Shown in pieces: positions 62,642-64,000 of a DNA stretch of 64,000 nt. Source of the DNA: Oharaeibacter diazotrophicus. Lineage in GTDB: Bacteria; Pseudomonadota; Alphaproteobacteria; Rhizobiales; Pleomorphomonadaceae. Below the pieces are notes generated by a model, which was not told where the DNA came from, ran no database searches, and worked only from the letters and a program-made list of their open reading frames with translations. The stretch is from contig NZ_SNXY01000006.1 in assembly GCF_004362745.1 (NCBI RefSeq), forward strand, positions 124,001 to 188,000, read 5' to 3'. Position numbers and translations under genes: made by a program. Within the stretch, counting starts at the first letter, position 1. Every line of letters starts with the position of its first letter.

Positions 62642-64000
62642 TCAGGCGGGCATCTCGTCGCGGTCGAGCGGCCAGAGCGGCCGCGGTGCCTTGACGTAGG
62701 GCCGCCGGGCCGCCTGCGGAGTGGCGAGGGCGCCGCTGTCGCAGACGACGACGGTGCTGGCGATCGGCTCGAAGGCGGCGCGGAAGTGCTGCATCGACTT
62801 CAGGGCGAGCACCTTGCGGCGGGTCGGGTCGATGCCGAAGGCGGCGAGCTGCTGGCGGTCGAGCATCTGCTCGGCCTCGGTGACGACCAGGATGTCGATG
62901 CCGCCGACGCGGAACACCGCGGTCGGCCCGAGATTGCCGTGGATGCCGCCGAGGATCGGGCCGTCGCCGAGATAGACGCCGTCGGAGAGGTGGCGGATCC
63001 GGCCGGTGAGGATCAGCGGACCGCCGCCGAAGGACGGGTCGTTCTTGCCGCCGATCGCCACGGTCACGACGTCGCCGACCGCGTGCCGGTGCAGGAGGGC
63101 GGCGGCCTCCGGGTCGATCACGGGGGCGAAGACGGCGTCCTCGAGCCGGGCGTCGATCATCGCCTCCAAGAGCGCGGTGGCGTCGCCATAGGCGCCGGCG
63201 CCGGGATTGTCGGCGTAGTCGGCGATGACGAAGGGGCCTTCGGCGGTGTCGGCGTCGCGCGCCCGCGCCGCCGCGGCCTCCACGGTGAGGAAGTCGTTGG
63301 CGACCTCGAATCGGCCGGCCCAGATCCGGTCGGCGAGGCCCTCGGCGATGGCGCGGGCGCGCTCGGCGGCGCCGGGCACGGCGGTGTCGTGGGTGACGAG
63401 CACGGTCGGGCCGACGATCGCGGTGTCGGCCTCGGCGAAGCCTGCGTTGATCGAGACGGCGAGGATGCCGGGCTCGGCCTCGTGGGCGCGGGCGTCGGCA
63501 TAGAGCGCGGCGGTGACCGGCACGTCGGTGCGCCCGGCGTTGGCCTCCTCGAGCATCGGACGGTGGGCGCGGAGCGTGCGCGGCTTCGCCGTGCCGCGCA
63601 TCGCCGCGTCGAGGATGCGGCCGGCGTGGCGGCCGGTCTCGCGCATGTCGACGTGCGGATAGGTCTTGTAGGAGACGAAGGCGTCGCCGTGCGCCATCAT
63701 CGCCGGCGAGGCCATGGCGTGGAGGTCGAGCGTCACGGCGATCGGCAGGTCCGGGCCGACGACGGCGCGCAGCCGCACCAGTAGCTCGCCCTCGCCGTCG
63801 TCGGAGAAGGTGGTGACCATCGAGCCGTGCAGGCCGAGCAGGATGCCGTCGATCTCGTCCTTCAGCCGGCTCGCCGCCGACACGATCAGCCCGGCGATGT
63901 GGTCGAACGCCTCGCGCGAGACCGGCGCGCCCGGCGTGGCGTGGGCGCTGACCACGTGGGTCACGGTCCAGCCGGCCTCGCGGCCGGCGTCGAGGAAGCC
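62642..64000 (-). CDS. M81-family (microcystinase C, MlrC-like) metallopeptidase, N-terminus outside window
   Basis: 452 residues are visible and the frame is open to the right edge, starting GFLDAGREAGW, so the first part (about 40-50 residues in this family) is missing. Metal-binding and conserved motifs present are LLGLHGSMVT, VTLDLHAMAS, YKTYPHVDMRETG, IADYADNPGAGAYGD and GGKNDPSFGGGP. The last third is the MlrC C-terminal domain. MlrC enzymes cut small linear or modified peptides; most soil homologues have unknown substrates. A GTG inside the frame at 63964 is not the start because homology continues upstream. Confidence 0.87.
   Translation of the reverse strand, partial: GFLDAGREAGWTVTHVVSAHATPGAPVSREAFDHIAGLIVSAASRLKDEIDGILLGLHGSMVTTFSDDGEGELLVRLRAVVGPDLPIAVTLDLHAMASPAMMAHGDAFVSYKTYPHVDMRETGRHAGRILDAAMRGTAKPRTLRAHRPMLEEANAGRTDVPVTAALYADARAHEAEPGILAVSINAGFAEADTAIVGPTVLVTHDTAVPGAAERARAIAEGLADRIWAGRFEVANDFLTVEAAAARARDADTAEGPFVIADYADNPGAGAYGDATALLEAMIDARLEDAVFAPVIDPEAAALLHRHAVGDVVTVAIGGKNDPSFGGGPLILTGRIRHLSDGVYLGDGPILGGIHGNLGPTAVFRVGGIDILVVTEAEQMLDRQQLAAFGIDPTRRKVLALKSMQHFRAAFEPIASTVVVCDSGALATPQAARRPYVKAPRPLWPLDRDEMPA

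Overview
The window is about 70% G+C, densely coded, and full of solute-binding-protein ABC transporters for plant- and soil-type nutrients. Gene content and order, above all a rhaRSTPQUK / rhaDI rhamnose locus as known from Rhizobium leguminosarum, point to an alphaproteobacterium of the order Hyphomicrobiales (Rhizobiales). The order is an inference from synteny and family content; I cannot name a genus. I found no rRNA, tRNA, CRISPR array, insertion sequence or phage gene. All genes look chromosomal and intact except two cut by the window edges.

Layout. (1) 1-10168, signalling: a 66-aa membrane protein and a DUF2293 protein, a CHASE2 class III nucleotide cyclase, a very large secreted FecR-TPR-beta-barrel protein that overlaps the cyclase gene, and, divergently, a membrane PAS/GGDEF/EAL c-di-GMP protein. 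(2) 10147-22445, quaternary amine import and demethylation: a DeoR regulator, a betaine/choline-type ABC importer whose two permease domains are fused in one polypeptide, and two dimethylglycine-dehydrogenase-like flavoproteins flanked by two choline-kinase-family phosphotransferases. (3) 22560-31286, mixed: an ABC-2-like exporter pair, a PEMT/ICMT-type membrane methyltransferase, an aminotransferase, a degenerate SDR, a creatininase-family hydrolase, an acyl-CoA ligase and a YafK-type L,D-transpeptidase lipoprotein. (4) 31663-40366, all on the minus strand: amiC-like sensor, ANTAR antiterminator, proline iminopeptidase, then a complete oligopeptide ABC importer. This reads as a peptide/amide sensing, uptake and cleavage unit. 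(5) 40636-52103, rhamnose: rhaRSTPQUK on the minus strand and rhaD, rhaI on the plus strand, with a yqaE gene inserted between rhaD and rhaI. (6) 52434-58856: a LuxR regulator divergent from a glutamine-synthetase-like ligase and a spermidine/putrescine-type ABC importer. (7) 58946-64000: two polytopic glycosyltransferase-type membrane proteins, a CYTH phosphatase-type protein, a small Ala/Lys-rich protein and a truncated M81 (MlrC) peptidase.

Non-coding structure. Four related intergenic palindromic elements lie at 12242, 18844, 31378 and 52251. In all four importer operons the binding-protein gene is followed by a palindrome, while most of the downstream genes overlap or nearly touch, which suggests transcript processing that keeps the binding protein in excess. 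Candidate operators are visible for three regulators: GTGTGGGA direct repeats before the amine importer, GATTGACA-type repeats over both -35 boxes of the rhaR-rhaD intergenic region, and a TATCCC/GGGATA palindrome between luxR and the ligase gene.

Coordinates of starts are my own choices from ribosome-binding sites and family lengths. Functions are by recognition of motifs and context, without database searches.
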